Assembly: GCA_002700865.1 (NCBI GenBank)
Contig: PAFB01000067.1
Location: 1-35,718, forward strand
Direction of reading: 5' to 3'
Origin: Rhodospirillaceae bacterium
GTDB lineage: Bacteria > Pseudomonadota > Alphaproteobacteria > UBA7985
Length of the DNA: 35,718 bases
Below the pieces are notes generated by a model, which had not been told where the DNA came from, ran no database searches, and saw only the letters and a list, made by a program, of their open reading frames with translations. Of this stretch, positions 18,386-28,650 are shown one piece after another. Position 1 is the stretch's first letter; each line of letters begins with the position of its first letter. The position numbers and the translations under genes were made by a program.

Positions 18386-19762
18386 ATGACCCAACCCGCG
18401 CTGATAAACGCCCTAAGGGACCGGTTCGGCGACCACTTTTCGACCGCTACCGCAATACTTGAGCGCCATGGCAAAGACGAAGCCCACCACGCAGGCGTGC
18501 CGCCAGACGGTGTGGTTTTTGTTGAGACAACGGAGGAGGTCGTCGAGGTTGTGAACCTCTGCGCGGCCCACAACGCGCCGATCATTCCTTACGGTACAGG
18601 GACATCGCTGGAAGGCCATATCAACGCTATTCGCGGGGGCATTTCAGTCGACTTGAGCCGCATGACAGCGTTGCTCGAAGTCAACGCGGAAGATTTGGAT
18701 TGCCGGGTGCAGGCCGGGGTGACGCGCAAGGCGTTGAACGATGAACTTCGCGCGACGGGGCTGATGTTCCCCATCGATCCGGGCGCGGATGCGTCGCTGG
18801 GCGGCATGACCGCAACCCGTGCTTCCGGCACCAATGCTGTTCGCTATGGAACCATGAAAGACACGGTGCTGGGCCTGACGGCGGTTTTGGCCAATGGTGA
18901 AGTGGTTCGAACCGGTGGGCGTGCTCCCAAGTCGTCGGCAGGCTACGATCTGACCCGCTTGATGGTTGGATCAGAAGGCACGCTGGGCATCATTACCGAA
19001 ATTCAGCTTAAGCTATTCGGGCAGCCCGACGCCATTTCTGCCGCTGTTTGTGCTTTCCCCGATATCGACGCGGCGGCCAACACGGCGATCATGGTGAAGC
19101 AGATGGGGATTCCGGTGGCGCGGATGGAACTGGTGGACGCAGATTCAATCCGGGCGGTGAATCAGGCCGATCAACTCGGTATGCAGGAAAAGCCGCACAT
19201 TTTCTTTGAATTTCACGGGACTGACGCGTGGGTGCAGGAGCAGGCTGAACTGACCCAGACCATCGCGACGGATCTGGGAGGCGAGGACTTTCAGTGGTCA
19301 ACCCAGTTGGAAGAGCGAAACCGCCTCTGGAACGCGCGACACAACATGTTCTATTCGGTCCAGCGAATGCGGCCGGGGGCTTCGGCCTGGCCAACGGACG
19401 TTTGCGTGCCGATTTCGCGGCTGGCGGAATGCATCAACCAAACAGTCGAAGACCTCGCCCAAACCAGCGTCCTTGCCCCCATCGTTGGCCACATTGGCGA
19501 CGGTAACTTCCATCTCGCCTTTCTGTACGACAAGGACAATGAGCAAGAGATGAGTCAGGTGAACTGGGTCAACTCCCGCATGATTGACCGGGCGCTTGCC
19601 ATGGGAGGGACGTGCACGGGTGAGCATGGGATTGGTCACGGCAAGATGAAGTACCTTGAGCGCGAGCACGGCGCAGAGGCTGTTTCCATGATGGTGGCAA
19701 TCAAGCGCGCGCTTGATCCGCAAAACATCATGAACCCGGGTAAAGTCCTGCCCATGAATTGA
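18386..19762 (+). CDS. FAD-linked oxidase, D-lactate dehydrogenase (cytochrome)/GlcD family
   Basis: Flavoprotein oxidising a D-2-hydroxy acid, most likely D-lactate, feeding electrons to the respiratory chain. The PCMH-type FAD-binding domain covers about residues 35-215 (PYGTGTSLEGH near 67-77, DPGADASLGGM, VGSEGTLGIITE), and the FAD-oxidase C-terminal domain follows with the metal/substrate motif GHIGDGNFH and CTGEHGIGHGK. Length 458 residues suits DLD-type enzymes. ATG 18386 has GGAGG at 18373-18377, 8 bases away; the GTG at 18368 lies before that site. D-lactate, glycolate and D-2-hydroxyglutarate as substrates cannot be separated by eye. Confidence 0.88.
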   Translation: MTQPALINALRDRFGDHFSTATAILERHGKDEAHHAGVPPDGVVFVETTEEVVEVVNLCAAHNAPIIPYGTGTSLEGHINAIRGGISVDLSRMTALLEVNAEDLDCRVQAGVTRKALNDELRATGLMFPIDPGADASLGGMTATRASGTNAVRYGTMKDTVLGLTAVLANGEVVRTGGRAPKSSAGYDLTRLMVGSEGTLGIITEIQLKLFGQPDAISAAVCAFPDIDAAANTAIMVKQMGIPVARMELVDADSIRAVNQADQLGMQEKPHIFFEFHGTDAWVQEQAELTQTIATDLGGEDFQWSTQLEERNRLWNARHNMFYSVQRMRPGASAWPTDVCVPISRLAECINQTVEDLAQTSVLAPIVGHIGDGNFHLAFLYDKDNEQEMSQVNWVNSRMIDRALAMGGTCTGEHGIGHGKMKYLEREHGAEAVSMMVAIKRALDPQNIMNPGKVLPMN

Positions 19763-19773
19763 AGGCGCAGGGG

Positions 19774-20775
19774 TTACAGCCCCAAATCTGCCCTGAAGTA
19801 CATCAGCAAGCCAGTGAGCGTGAAAAAGGCGATGGTGGTTGAGACCAGGATCGCCGCTGAGGCCTCACTGGCCCGCTTGCCATAGGCTGTAGCCATGATG
19901 AAGGCGTTGGTTGCTGTTGGTGTGGCAGCGAGGATCACGCAGGTGGCAAAAATGGCCGGCTCAAGGTCAAACAAAAAGGCAGCGATCAGCGCCGTGATAA
20001 CGGGGTGCACAAGCAGCTTTAGCACGCTTGTTGATAAGAGGATGGGCGCAGCGGCCTGAATGTTCGAAATTGGCCGCAGAGCCATGCCAACACCGATGGA
20101 AAACAGCGCGACGCCAAACGCGGTTGCAGACAGCATTTCCAGCGCTGGAAAAACGAAATCGACAGAGGAGGCAAGGAAGGGCGGCCACTGTGGTCGGAAG
20201 GCGCTGAGTGCGAAACCAATGGCGAAGGGCCATAGGAAGGGGTTGGTTGCAATGCTCCGCGCGGTCTTTTGTCCCGCCCTGAGCATGGATGCCGCCGCAG
20301 AACCCCCGCTGTTTTCCGAGCGGTCCTTGTCAATTTCATGCAGCGCAAAACCGGCGATGGAGATGATAATGATGTCAGCGGCCAGCAGCGAAAAGGCCAC
20401 AAATATCCCGGGTCCGCCGAGCAACTCCAGCGCCAGCGGAATTCCCATGTAGCCCGAATTGCCCCAAGCCGACGTTGTGCCCAGTGCTGCGGTATCACCA
20501 AGGGGCAACCGATACAGCCCGCCATGGATGTGCCACGAAAGCACGATGATTGCCGTATTGCCGCCCATGAAGATCAGCAAGATACGCACGTCAAAACCGC
20601 TCAGGACGTCTTCGCCCAGCAGCTTGGATAGGAACATCGCTGGCAGCGCGAAGTACAGCAGGTAGTTGTTAAACACCTTCGCCGAATCGAGCTGAAAAAA
20701 GCCAAGACGCCCGGCCAGATAGCCAAGCATGATGACCATAAAGAAAGGCGCGACGATACCGACCAACTCAAACAA
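19774..20775 (-). CDS. AEC-family transporter (auxin efflux carrier-like)
   Basis: Integral membrane protein of 333 residues with about ten hydrophobic segments, beginning with VAPFFMVIMLGYLAGR and the YLLYFALPAMFL segment typical of the AEC family; bacterial members move malate, malonate and other organic acids. The ORF opens at a TTG at 20790, but a second TTG at 20775 has GAGGA 8 bases upstream and gives the normal family N-terminus, so it is preferred. The cytoplasmic loop near residues 155-180 is Ser/Ala-rich. It converges with the FAD-linked dehydrogenase, 11 bases apart; a shared role in organic acid use is only a guess. Confidence 0.87.
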   Translation of the reverse strand: MFELVGIVAPFFMVIMLGYLAGRLGFFQLDSAKVFNNYLLYFALPAMFLSKLLGEDVLSGFDVRILLIFMGGNTAIIVLSWHIHGGLYRLPLGDTAALGTTSAWGNSGYMGIPLALELLGGPGIFVAFSLLAADIIIISIAGFALHEIDKDRSENSGGSAAASMLRAGQKTARSIATNPFLWPFAIGFALSAFRPQWPPFLASSVDFVFPALEMLSATAFGVALFSIGVGMALRPISNIQAAAPILLSTSVLKLLVHPVITALIAAFLFDLEPAIFATCVILAATPTATNAFIMATAYGKRASEASAAILVSTTIAFFTLTGLLMYFRADLGL

Positions 20776-20945
20776 TCGCTTAATCCTCAAACCGGTTCGC
20801 TGAATGCGGCAATTTTCTTACCATGCCGATTGCTTAAAGGTCGTGCAATCGCGGCTCAGTCGTTTTCAGACATGCGAAAGTCGTACCCGTGGCAACCGGC
20901 ACTTTGCCAATCGCCTAAATGAGCGATGAGCTATAGAAGTATTCT

Positions 20946-20963
20946 GAGGTCGGCTTCGACCTC
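20946..20963 (+). promoter_or_regulatory. Leader hairpin before the corrinoid protein gene
   Basis: GAGGTCG (20946-20952) and CGACCTC (20957-20963) form a perfect 7-bp stem with a GCTT tetraloop. It ends 7 bases before the ribosome binding site GGGAG (20971-20975). No T-tract follows, so a role in mRNA stability or translation is more likely than termination. The leader is too short for a cobalamin riboswitch. Confidence 0.4.
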
Positions 20964-20981
20964 CGATCTTGGGAGACGACC

Positions 20982-21689
20982 ATGTCTGATGATGATCTTG
21001 ATTTGAACGCCCTGAACGATGATGAACTTGTCGAACAGATGGGCGACGACCTCTACGATGGTTTGAAAGAAGAAATCGAAGAGGCGACGCAAATCCTGTT
21101 GGATCGTGGTTGGACGCCTTACGACGTCCTGACAAAGTCGCTGGTCGCCGGCATGACTATCGTTGGTGAGGATTTCCGTGACGGTATTCTGTACGTGCCG
21201 GAAGTTCTTATGGCGGCAAACGCGATGAAGGCTGGCATGACGATCCTAAAGCCGCTGCTGGCAGAAACTGGCGCGCCGCGGATTGGTTCCATGGTCATCG
21301 GCACTGTTAAGGGTGACATTCACGACATTGGCAAGAACCTCGTCTCCATGATGATGGAAGGCGCTGGTTTCGAAGTTGTCGATATTGGCATCAACAACCC
21401 CGTTGAAAACTACCTCGAAGCGATCGACGAGCATAAGCCTGATATCCTTGGTATGTCTGCGCTGCTGACGACGACCATGCCTTACATGAAAGTGGTCATA
21501 GAAACGCTGGTCGAAAAAGGCATTCGCGACGACTACATCGTTCTGGTTGGCGGCGCGCCACTGAATGAAGCCTTTGCCGAAAGCATTGGTGCGGATGGGT
21601 ACTGCCGTGATGCTGCGGTTGCTGTGGAAACTGCGAAGGACTTTGTGGCACGTCGCCACAACATGATTGGTGCCCGAGCAAACGCCTAA
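20982..21689 (+). CDS. Corrinoid (B12)-binding methyltransferase protein
   Basis: A 235-residue protein with the two-part layout of corrinoid proteins such as MtbC/MttC and the cobalamin module of MetH: a helical cap domain (about residues 15-95, VPEVLMAANAMKAG) and a Rossmann B12 domain with the base-off/His-on motif D112-x-H114-xx-G117 in KGDIHDIGKN, then SALLTTTM and LVGGAPLN. It should carry a methyl group on cobalamin between a methyl-donor transferase and a second methyltransferase. Neither transferase is in the window. ATG 20982 has GGGAG at 20971-20975. It overlaps the next gene by 23 bases. The N-terminus is acidic. Confidence 0.9.
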   Translation: MSDDDLDLNALNDDELVEQMGDDLYDGLKEEIEEATQILLDRGWTPYDVLTKSLVAGMTIVGEDFRDGILYVPEVLMAANAMKAGMTILKPLLAETGAPRIGSMVIGTVKGDIHDIGKNLVSMMMEGAGFEVVDIGINNPVENYLEAIDEHKPDILGMSALLTTTMPYMKVVIETLVEKGIRDDYIVLVGGAPLNEAFAESIGADGYCRDAAVAVETAKDFVARRHNMIGARANA

Positions 21690-22416
21690 AGACAGCACTC
21701 CCGGAGCCCGACGCCGCTCAACAAGGGCGGGCGGGCGAGCCGGGCGCGCGGAGCGCACGCAGAGCCGCCGCGCTGTGCCCACTATTGAAGCCCGCGATGG
21801 CGCTGCGGGCTTTCAGCATCCAGACAAACCCCTGATCATCATATGCGGTGCTCTGGGTGCAGAAACCAAGGCGGTTTTGGCGGCAGCTGGTCTCGCGGAA
21901 GCCTTTGAAATAACAGCACTCCCCGCCATCTGGCACAACTTCCCCGACCGTATCCCCGCAGGCGTTGAAGCCAAAGCGGTGCAGGCCCGCAAGGATCGTG
22001 AAGACCGTCCCATCTTTGTTGGCTATGCCGACTGTGGCACGGGCGGAATGCTGGACGAGGTTTGTGAGCGCTTGAACCTGCAGCGAATCCCGGGGCCACA
22101 TTGCTATTCTTTCTTTGCCGGAGAAGAGCGATTCAACGCTTTGGCTGAAGAAGAGTTAGGCACCTTCTATCTGACCGACTTTCTTGCCCGACATTTTGAT
22201 ACGCTGATCTGGGAAGGCATGGGACTTGATGCCAATCCTGACATGCTAAAAACCATGTTCGGTGGATACAAACGCCTGATTTTTCTTGCCCAAACAGATG
22301 ATATTCACCTCTCAAACCTGGCTCAGCAGGCAGCTGATAAACTTGGGCTGGAATTCCGGCGGGAGTTTACGGGTTATGGCGAACTTGGCGACTTCGTGGC
22401 GGCGGCTGGCTCCTGA
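21667..22416 (+). CDS. DUF1638 domain protein next to corrinoid protein
   Basis: The conserved part begins near residue 55 with KPLIIICGALGAE and includes GYADCGTGGMLDE, GPHCYSFFAG and YLTDFLARHFD, which I recognise as DUF1638. Function is not established; genes of this family are often found beside corrinoid methyl-transfer genes, as here. The start is uncertain: TTG 21667 is the longest (249 residues) and overlaps the corrinoid gene, giving an Arg/Gly-rich tail; GTG 21775 would give 213 residues. No good ribosome binding site is seen at either. Cys residues in the CGAL and ADCGTGG motifs are candidates for metal or cofactor binding, which is inference. Confidence 0.8.
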   Translation: MVPEQTPKDSTPGARRRSTRAGGRAGRAERTQSRRAVPTIEARDGAAGFQHPDKPLIIICGALGAETKAVLAAAGLAEAFEITALPAIWHNFPDRIPAGVEAKAVQARKDREDRPIFVGYADCGTGGMLDEVCERLNLQRIPGPHCYSFFAGEERFNALAEEELGTFYLTDFLARHFDTLIWEGMGLDANPDMLKTMFGGYKRLIFLAQTDDIHLSNLAQQAADKLGLEFRREFTGYGELGDFVAAAGS

Positions 22417-22532
22417 GTTCTTAACGGGCCTGTCCTTGCAATCGGACTCGGCGAGGTTTACATCAGAAATAAGCGGCTCAAGCAGTAACGGTTTTGAGCC
22501 TGGACCAGGGACCTCACGGGAGGGCCCGCTGA

Positions 22533-23585
<1,053 letters not shown>

Positions 23586-23597
23586 TCAGTTGATTTA

Positions 23598-23626
23598 TTG
23601 ACGATTTAGGTCGATTCGCTTACTAG
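23598..23626 (+). promoter_or_regulatory. Candidate internal promoter upstream of mreC
   Basis: TTGACG (23598-23603), 17 bases, then TACTAG (23621-23626), in the 158-base gap between mreB and mreC. The spacing is ideal and the -10 is moderate. It would allow mreC and downstream genes to be expressed apart from mreB. Confidence 0.4.
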
Positions 23627-23743
23627 AATCGGAGAGACAATGGGGCATTGCCGCAGTGTTTCCTTGATGTTGGGTTAAGTGTTGGGAAAGCACTGCTCTT
23701 GTGGAGCCTGTGCCCTTACACTTTTTGAGAACTGGTCACTGAC

Positions 23744-24739
23744 ATGGCTCGTCGCCGCCGCAACATATCGGTCGCGGTCAGCCCGCTTATGGCGTGGTTG
23801 CAGCGCTTTGCTGTGTTCCTTCTGATCATCGTTGCCGTTGGAATGCTGGTCTGGAACCGGATGGACTCCCGGTTTGGGTCGAGTGCCCGCATGCTGGTTG
23901 CTGATGTCATGTCGCCCCTGCTGAATGTCTTCAGCCAGTCCAGCGCGTCGGTGTCTCAAGTCACTGAACGCTTTCGCACCTACGAAGAACTCGCCAACGA
24001 GAATAACCAACTCAAAGACCAGATCCGCATTCTGAACGCCAAGGCGCAAACCCTTGATGAACTGCTGGCGGAAAACGACCGGCTCCGGATGATGCTGCCC
24101 ATTCGCTACAAAACAGCGGCTGCGGAGCAGTGGAACTGGACCCGTGCCTTGGAGACCGGGCGGGATATTGGCGAGACTAAGCGCATGATGGCGTTTGTCG
24201 TTGCCGACCACTCCCGGCGCTATTCCCGCTCTGTGCTGATCAACCTCGGGCGCAACGAGTCCGTGCGGCAGGGTTTGGCTGTGGTTAATGACCGCGGTCT
24301 GGTGGGGCGGGTGCGCGAAGTTGGTGCGGCGGCGGCTCGGGTGCTGCTGATCACAGACCCGAATTCACAAATTCCCGTGATTATTGAGCGGGCCGAGCTC
24401 AACGCCTTTGTGCGCGGAACCCGGGATTCAGGCTTCGACCCGGTCACAGGCTTGCCCTTTGACTACCTGCGGGTTGAGCAGGATTTTATGCTGCCTCAGG
24501 ATCTGGAAAAGATTCAGGAGGGTGATCGCGTGATTACCAGCGGTGCCGATGGCGTGTTTCCGCCCGGCTTGCTGATCGGTTTCATCTCCGAAATCACCCC
24601 CGCCGAAGCCCGCATTCGTCCGACCGTGGATTTTGACCAGCTTTCCAACGTGCTGGTGGTCGATTATCCCGGCGTTGATATCAACGCGGATCTTATTGCT
24701 GCAGGCGCGGTGGGTTTGCAGGCTTTGGACGAGAACTAG
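23744..24739 (+). CDS. mreC: Rod shape-determining protein MreC
   Basis: Bitopic periplasmic scaffold of the elongasome that binds PBP2 and MreD. The 331-residue protein has a basic cytoplasmic N-terminus (MARRRRN), one transmembrane segment (about 20-37), a coiled coil (about 75-112, with TYEELANENNQLKDQI and ELLAENDRLR) and the beta-domain core with VVNDRGLVGRV, VLLITDPNSQIPV and ITSGADGVFPPGLLIG. mreD begins 4 bases after its stop. Confidence 0.95.
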   Translation: MARRRRNISVAVSPLMAWLQRFAVFLLIIVAVGMLVWNRMDSRFGSSARMLVADVMSPLLNVFSQSSASVSQVTERFRTYEELANENNQLKDQIRILNAKAQTLDELLAENDRLRMMLPIRYKTAAAEQWNWTRALETGRDIGETKRMMAFVVADHSRRYSRSVLINLGRNESVRQGLAVVNDRGLVGRVREVGAAAARVLLITDPNSQIPVIIERAELNAFVRGTRDSGFDPVTGLPFDYLRVEQDFMLPQDLEKIQEGDRVITSGADGVFPPGLLIGFISEITPAEARIRPTVDFDQLSNVLVVDYPGVDINADLIAAGAVGLQALDEN

Positions 24740-24743
24740 CGGC

Positions 24744-25310
24744 ATGCAGGCCTTTCTTCTCATCATCGATATCCTGCTGGGAGGCGTGCTGCGGCGCATC
24801 CGAATTGTGGTGCCGCTGCTGGTGTTTTCGATTTTCGTGGCCTTGGATGCATCGTCGCTTGGACTGGGGCGCGGCATCGCTTTTTTGCCTGATCTGGCCT
24901 TCGCGACCGTGGTTTTCTGGATTATCCGGCATCCGAGTATCATGCCGATACCGCTGGTGTTCCTTATTGGCTTTTGGACTGACGCGCTTAGCGGGGCCCC
25001 TATGGGCTTGTCGATTATTGCCTATCTGACGATTTTCTATCTGCTTGGGTCGCTACGCGCTGACGTGGAGGGGACGGGCTTTTTGGTGCATTGGGGCGCG
25101 GCGGTAACGGCGATTGCGGCCTATTTCGCCGTGCAGTGGGCGTTTTATTCAGCCTACGACCTGCAACTGTCCCCGCCTTTTCAGGATATGATCCGAGCCG
25201 CAATGACCGCCTTGGCCTATCCTTTGGTCTATCTGTTCAACAACACGCTGCGCTCGTTCCTGTGGCGCGGGAGTCTGCAAGGGGAGGACCGGATCGTTGA
25301 CAGCGCGTGA
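24744..25310 (+). CDS. mreD: Rod shape-determining protein MreD
   Basis: Small integral membrane partner of MreC; 188 residues with about five hydrophobic segments and the characteristic LPDLAFATVVFWIIRHP and PLVFLIGFWTDALSGAPMG stretch. The frame is open upstream to 24633, but that part overlaps mreC in another frame, and ATG 24744 gives the family N-terminus. Its end overlaps the start of the PBP2 gene by 14 bases. Confidence 0.92.
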   Translation: MQAFLLIIDILLGGVLRRIRIVVPLLVFSIFVALDASSLGLGRGIAFLPDLAFATVVFWIIRHPSIMPIPLVFLIGFWTDALSGAPMGLSIIAYLTIFYLLGSLRADVEGTGFLVHWGAAVTAIAAYFAVQWAFYSAYDLQLSPPFQDMIRAAMTALAYPLVYLFNNTLRSFLWRGSLQGEDRIVDSA

Positions 25311-27468
25311 TGGAAAAAAGCGTGAAACCGGGTTTACCCGGCGGCTTGTGCTCGCGACCACCATTCAGGGGATGGCGCTGGCGGCGCTCGGGTACCGTCT
25401 GTATTCGCTGCAAGTACCGCGTCAGGATGATTTTCTCGCCGACAGCTTCGATATCCGTACCGTCACCCGCTATGACGCGCCGACGCGTGGTATCATTCTG
25501 GACCGCTTTGGTCGGCAACTGGCGGGGAATGAGAAGAGCTACAATCTCATGTTTTATCCGCAGCGGAAGGCCAAGAAAGTCGAGACCAACAATACCGCCA
25601 TCGTCCGCCGCGCAGCCTCACTGATCGAGGCCAGCCCGTTTCGGACAGAGCGGATGATTGAGCAGTTGGACATCGGCCAGGACGTGATTGCCGGTGAAGG
25701 GCGTTTGCTGACTGAAATTACGGCTGAGGATTTTGACCTGATCGCGCAAGTTGGTCCGGGACGCTGGCCTGGGTTTGGGGCCATCGAGCGCTTTGGCCGC
25801 TATGGTCTGACCTACAAGGTTATTTCTGGCCGTGCCAAGGACGAGGCGCGCGCTCTCGATGATATTTTTGGTGTTCTTCCTCTGACCAGTGCGCAGCAGC
25901 GCGACATCAACCGACGCATCGTTGAGGCCAAGCAGATTAATGCTGAGGGCGGTGTCCTGCTGGCTGAGGATTTGTCTTGGCAGCAGGTAGCCCGGCTCAA
26001 GGCGCGGGCGCTTGATCTGCCCGGTGCGGAGATCGATGTCGCCGAAAAGCGCTTCTACAACTACCCCGGCACCGCTGCCCATGCTCTGGGCTATGTCAGT
26101 CAGGTGCAGCGTGAAGACCTGATCGAGGACGACGACATGCTGCGTCGTCCCAATGCGCGGATTGGGCGGAAGGGTATCGAGCGGACCATGGAAAAGTCAC
26201 TGCGCGGGCGGGCAGGGCGGCGGATCATGGAAATCAACGCCTTCGGGCAGGAGCAACGGGTGGTTTCCCGCGTGCCGCCAATTCCGGGCCGGGTGATTCG
26301 CTCAACCATCGATCTGGGCTTGCAGACCTACGCCGAGCAGCGCCTGGCTGAGCAGGCAATTTCTGAGACTGAGCGCACACGCGCTGGCGCAGCGGTGGTG
26401 ATGAAGGTTGATACGGGCGAGGTGCTGGCCATGGCCTCGCACCCAACCTTTGATCAGTCGATATTCACCAGCCGGATTTCGAACACGGTGTGGAATGAGC
26501 TGGTCAATGACGAGCATAAACCGCTGGTCAACAAATGCGCGGCGGAGCACTACCCGCCGGGGTCCACCTATAAGATGGTGACCATGCTCGCAGCGCTGGA
26601 ACTGGGCATCAGTCCGCGCGAATCTGTCACCTGCTCGGGCCGGACTGAAGTGGGTCCGCAGACATTCTACTGCTGGAAGCGTGACGGGCACGGGCGTGTC
26701 GATATGGAGTACGCGCTGGTCCAGTCCTGCGACACCTGGTTCTATGAAATGAGCCAGCGCATCGGTCCGGAAAAAATGTCGGAAGTTGCCCGGCGGCTGG
26801 GTTTCGGAGATCGCCTGATGATCGATGTTGCCGGAGAAACCCGAGGCGTGGTGCCAACCGAGGAATGGAAGCGGGAGTCGCTGAGTCAGAGTTGGTTCGA
26901 TGGTGATACCGTGCAGGCCAGCATCGGTCAGGGCTACGTGCTGACAACGCCGCTGCAACTGGCGACCATGACGGCGCGCATCGCCAACGGAGGACGGGCG
27001 GTGCGTCCGCACCTGATCCTGCCGGATCTGCCCTATCCCGCTGAAGACCTTGGTTTCAAGCCCGAACACCTTGCCATCGTGCGCCGGGCCATGGAACTGG
27101 TCACAAACTCCGAAGACGGTACCGCTTATCGATATACCCAGGTTGAGGAGCCGTCCTTGCAGATCGCCGGAAAGACAGGCACGGCGCAGGTGGCGCGCTT
27201 GAGCGTGAATGAGCGCCTGCGCATGCTCGAAGACGTGCGTACGCTCGACTATAATCGCCGGAACCATGCTCTGTTCGTTGGCTATGGCCCGCTCAAAAAT
27301 CCACGTTACGCCTGCGCGGTCATTGTCGAGCACGGCAATAGCGGTGGCCAGTCGGCGGGGCCGGTGGTGCTTGATTTGCTGCAGGCGGCCATCGTTGGGA
27401 ACTCTGGAGGGCGCCCCAACATGATCAACGACCGGCATCAGCTGGTGGGGCGCGACGATGAGGCCTGA
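25297..27468 (+). CDS. mrdA: Penicillin-binding protein 2 (elongasome transpeptidase)
   Basis: Class B PBP cross-linking peptidoglycan during elongation. The 723-residue protein has an N-terminal membrane anchor (about 16-34), the PBP dimerisation/pedestal domain, and a transpeptidase domain with SxxK at S423-K426 (PPGSTYKM), SxD at 477-479 (QSCDTW) and KTG at 626-628 (AGKTGTAQV), the PBP2 pattern. TTG 25297 is the likely start: GGAGG at 25283-25287 is 9 bases upstream and it overlaps mreD. It is longer than the E. coli protein. rodA follows 3 bases after the stop. Confidence 0.95.
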   Translation: MTARDGKKRETGFTRRLVLATTIQGMALAALGYRLYSLQVPRQDDFLADSFDIRTVTRYDAPTRGIILDRFGRQLAGNEKSYNLMFYPQRKAKKVETNNTAIVRRAASLIEASPFRTERMIEQLDIGQDVIAGEGRLLTEITAEDFDLIAQVGPGRWPGFGAIERFGRYGLTYKVISGRAKDEARALDDIFGVLPLTSAQQRDINRRIVEAKQINAEGGVLLAEDLSWQQVARLKARALDLPGAEIDVAEKRFYNYPGTAAHALGYVSQVQREDLIEDDDMLRRPNARIGRKGIERTMEKSLRGRAGRRIMEINAFGQEQRVVSRVPPIPGRVIRSTIDLGLQTYAEQRLAEQAISETERTRAGAAVVMKVDTGEVLAMASHPTFDQSIFTSRISNTVWNELVNDEHKPLVNKCAAEHYPPGSTYKMVTMLAALELGISPRESVTCSGRTEVGPQTFYCWKRDGHGRVDMEYALVQSCDTWFYEMSQRIGPEKMSEVARRLGFGDRLMIDVAGETRGVVPTEEWKRESLSQSWFDGDTVQASIGQGYVLTTPLQLATMTARIANGGRAVRPHLILPDLPYPAEDLGFKPEHLAIVRRAMELVTNSEDGTAYRYTQVEEPSLQIAGKTGTAQVARLSVNERLRMLEDVRTLDYNRRNHALFVGYGPLKNPRYACAVIVEHGNSGGQSAGPVVLDLLQAAIVGNSGGRPNMINDRHQLVGRDDEA

Positions 27469-27471
27469 AGC

Positions 27472-28650
27472 ATGACATCGACGCTGGATCAGACTCCACA
27501 GCGCCGGGTGCAACTGTCGCTGCTCGACCGGGTCTCGAGCGTGCCGTGGCCCTTGTTCATTCTCGTGATCATTCTGGGCAGTATCGGCGTTGCCATGCAG
27601 TACTCAGCCGGAGGGCTGGCGTGGGAACCCTTTGCCGGGGTGCACGTGCTGCGGCTCGCGATTTTCTTCCTGCTGGCGGTTATCGCCGGGCTCATTGATA
27701 TTCGTGTGTGGTACCGGCTGGCCTATATTGTGTTCCTCATCACGATGGTCATGTTGATCGCCGTGCCCTTCATTGGTGAGGAATTTAACAGCGCTAAGCG
27801 TTGGATTGATCTGCGGGTCATGACGCTGCAGCCTTCTGAGTTGGTGCAGATTGGGTTGATCATGACCCTCGCGCGGTACTTCAATAACGCAAGCTGGGAA
27901 GAGCTGGGCAATCCGCTCGATCTGATCTTCCCGATTATCGTGGCGGCGGTGCCGACTTATCTGATCATGGAGCAGCCTGATTTGGGCACGTCGCTGAAGC
28001 TGGTGGCCTGTCTGGGCGTGGTGCTGTTCCTGGCGGGGCTTCGGTGGTGGTTGGTGATGGGTGGTGTCGGCATGGTGATCGGGGTCAGCTACTGGTTCAT
28101 TGACCGGTGTTTGACGGCCGGTTTTGAAGCGGCGGGTTATCAGTGCAGGCGGGTCCTGGTGCTTTTCGACAGTGAACTTGATCTCAGCGGGGCCGGTTAT
28201 CACATCCGCCAGGCCAAGATTGCCATTGGATCAGGCGGGGTTGAGGGCCAGGGTTTTGGCCAGGGGCAGCACAACCAACTCGGCTTTACCCCGGAGAACA
28301 ACACGGACTTTGTCTGGTCGCTGCTGGCGGAGGAATTCGGGTTTATTGGGTGCATGGTGGTGCTGTTCCTGTTCTCGCTGTTGCTGTTGTATGGCGTGGT
28401 AACGGCTTTGCGGGCGCGCAGTCAGTTCGGGCGACTCCTCGCTGCCACGCTCACAGCGAACCTGTTTTTCTATGTTGTCATTAACATTGGTATGAACATG
28501 GGCTTACTGCCCGTGGTTGGGATGCCGCTGCCGTTCCTGTCTTATGGTGGTTCGGCCATGCTCGCGACCATGGGATCGGTTGCTTTACTGACGTCGATCT
28601 GGATTCATGCAGACGTACCCGTGGGCGAAGAAGGGAAAACCGCGCGATGA
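27472..28650 (+). CDS. rodA: RodA, SEDS peptidoglycan glycosyltransferase
   Basis: SEDS-family polymerase working with PBP2 to build the lateral wall. The 392-residue membrane protein has about ten hydrophobic segments and family motifs including SAKRWIDLRVMTLQPSEL, MEQPDLGTSL, the WSLLAEEFGFIG motif with conserved acidic residues, and PVVGMPLPFLSYGGS near the C-terminus. It follows mrdA after 3 bases and its stop overlaps the start of the next gene (ATGA). Confidence 0.96.
   Translation: MTSTLDQTPQRRVQLSLLDRVSSVPWPLFILVIILGSIGVAMQYSAGGLAWEPFAGVHVLRLAIFFLLAVIAGLIDIRVWYRLAYIVFLITMVMLIAVPFIGEEFNSAKRWIDLRVMTLQPSELVQIGLIMTLARYFNNASWEELGNPLDLIFPIIVAAVPTYLIMEQPDLGTSLKLVACLGVVLFLAGLRWWLVMGGVGMVIGVSYWFIDRCLTAGFEAAGYQCRRVLVLFDSELDLSGAGYHIRQAKIAIGSGGVEGQGFGQGQHNQLGFTPENNTDFVWSLLAEEFGFIGCMVVLFLFSLLLLYGVVTALRARSQFGRLLAATLTANLFFYVVINIGMNMGLLPVVGMPLPFLSYGGSAMLATMGSVALLTSIWIHADVPVGEEGKTAR

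Noticed and set aside
20776-20981. A cobalamin riboswitch before the corrinoid protein gene
   Set aside because: The divergent gap is only about 200 bases, lacks the B12-box-like core, and holds just a single short hairpin.
26302-27513. A 403-codon open frame antisense to mrdA
   Set aside because: Same reason: the translation is His/Arg/Gln-rich shadow sequence opposite a clear PBP2 transpeptidase domain.
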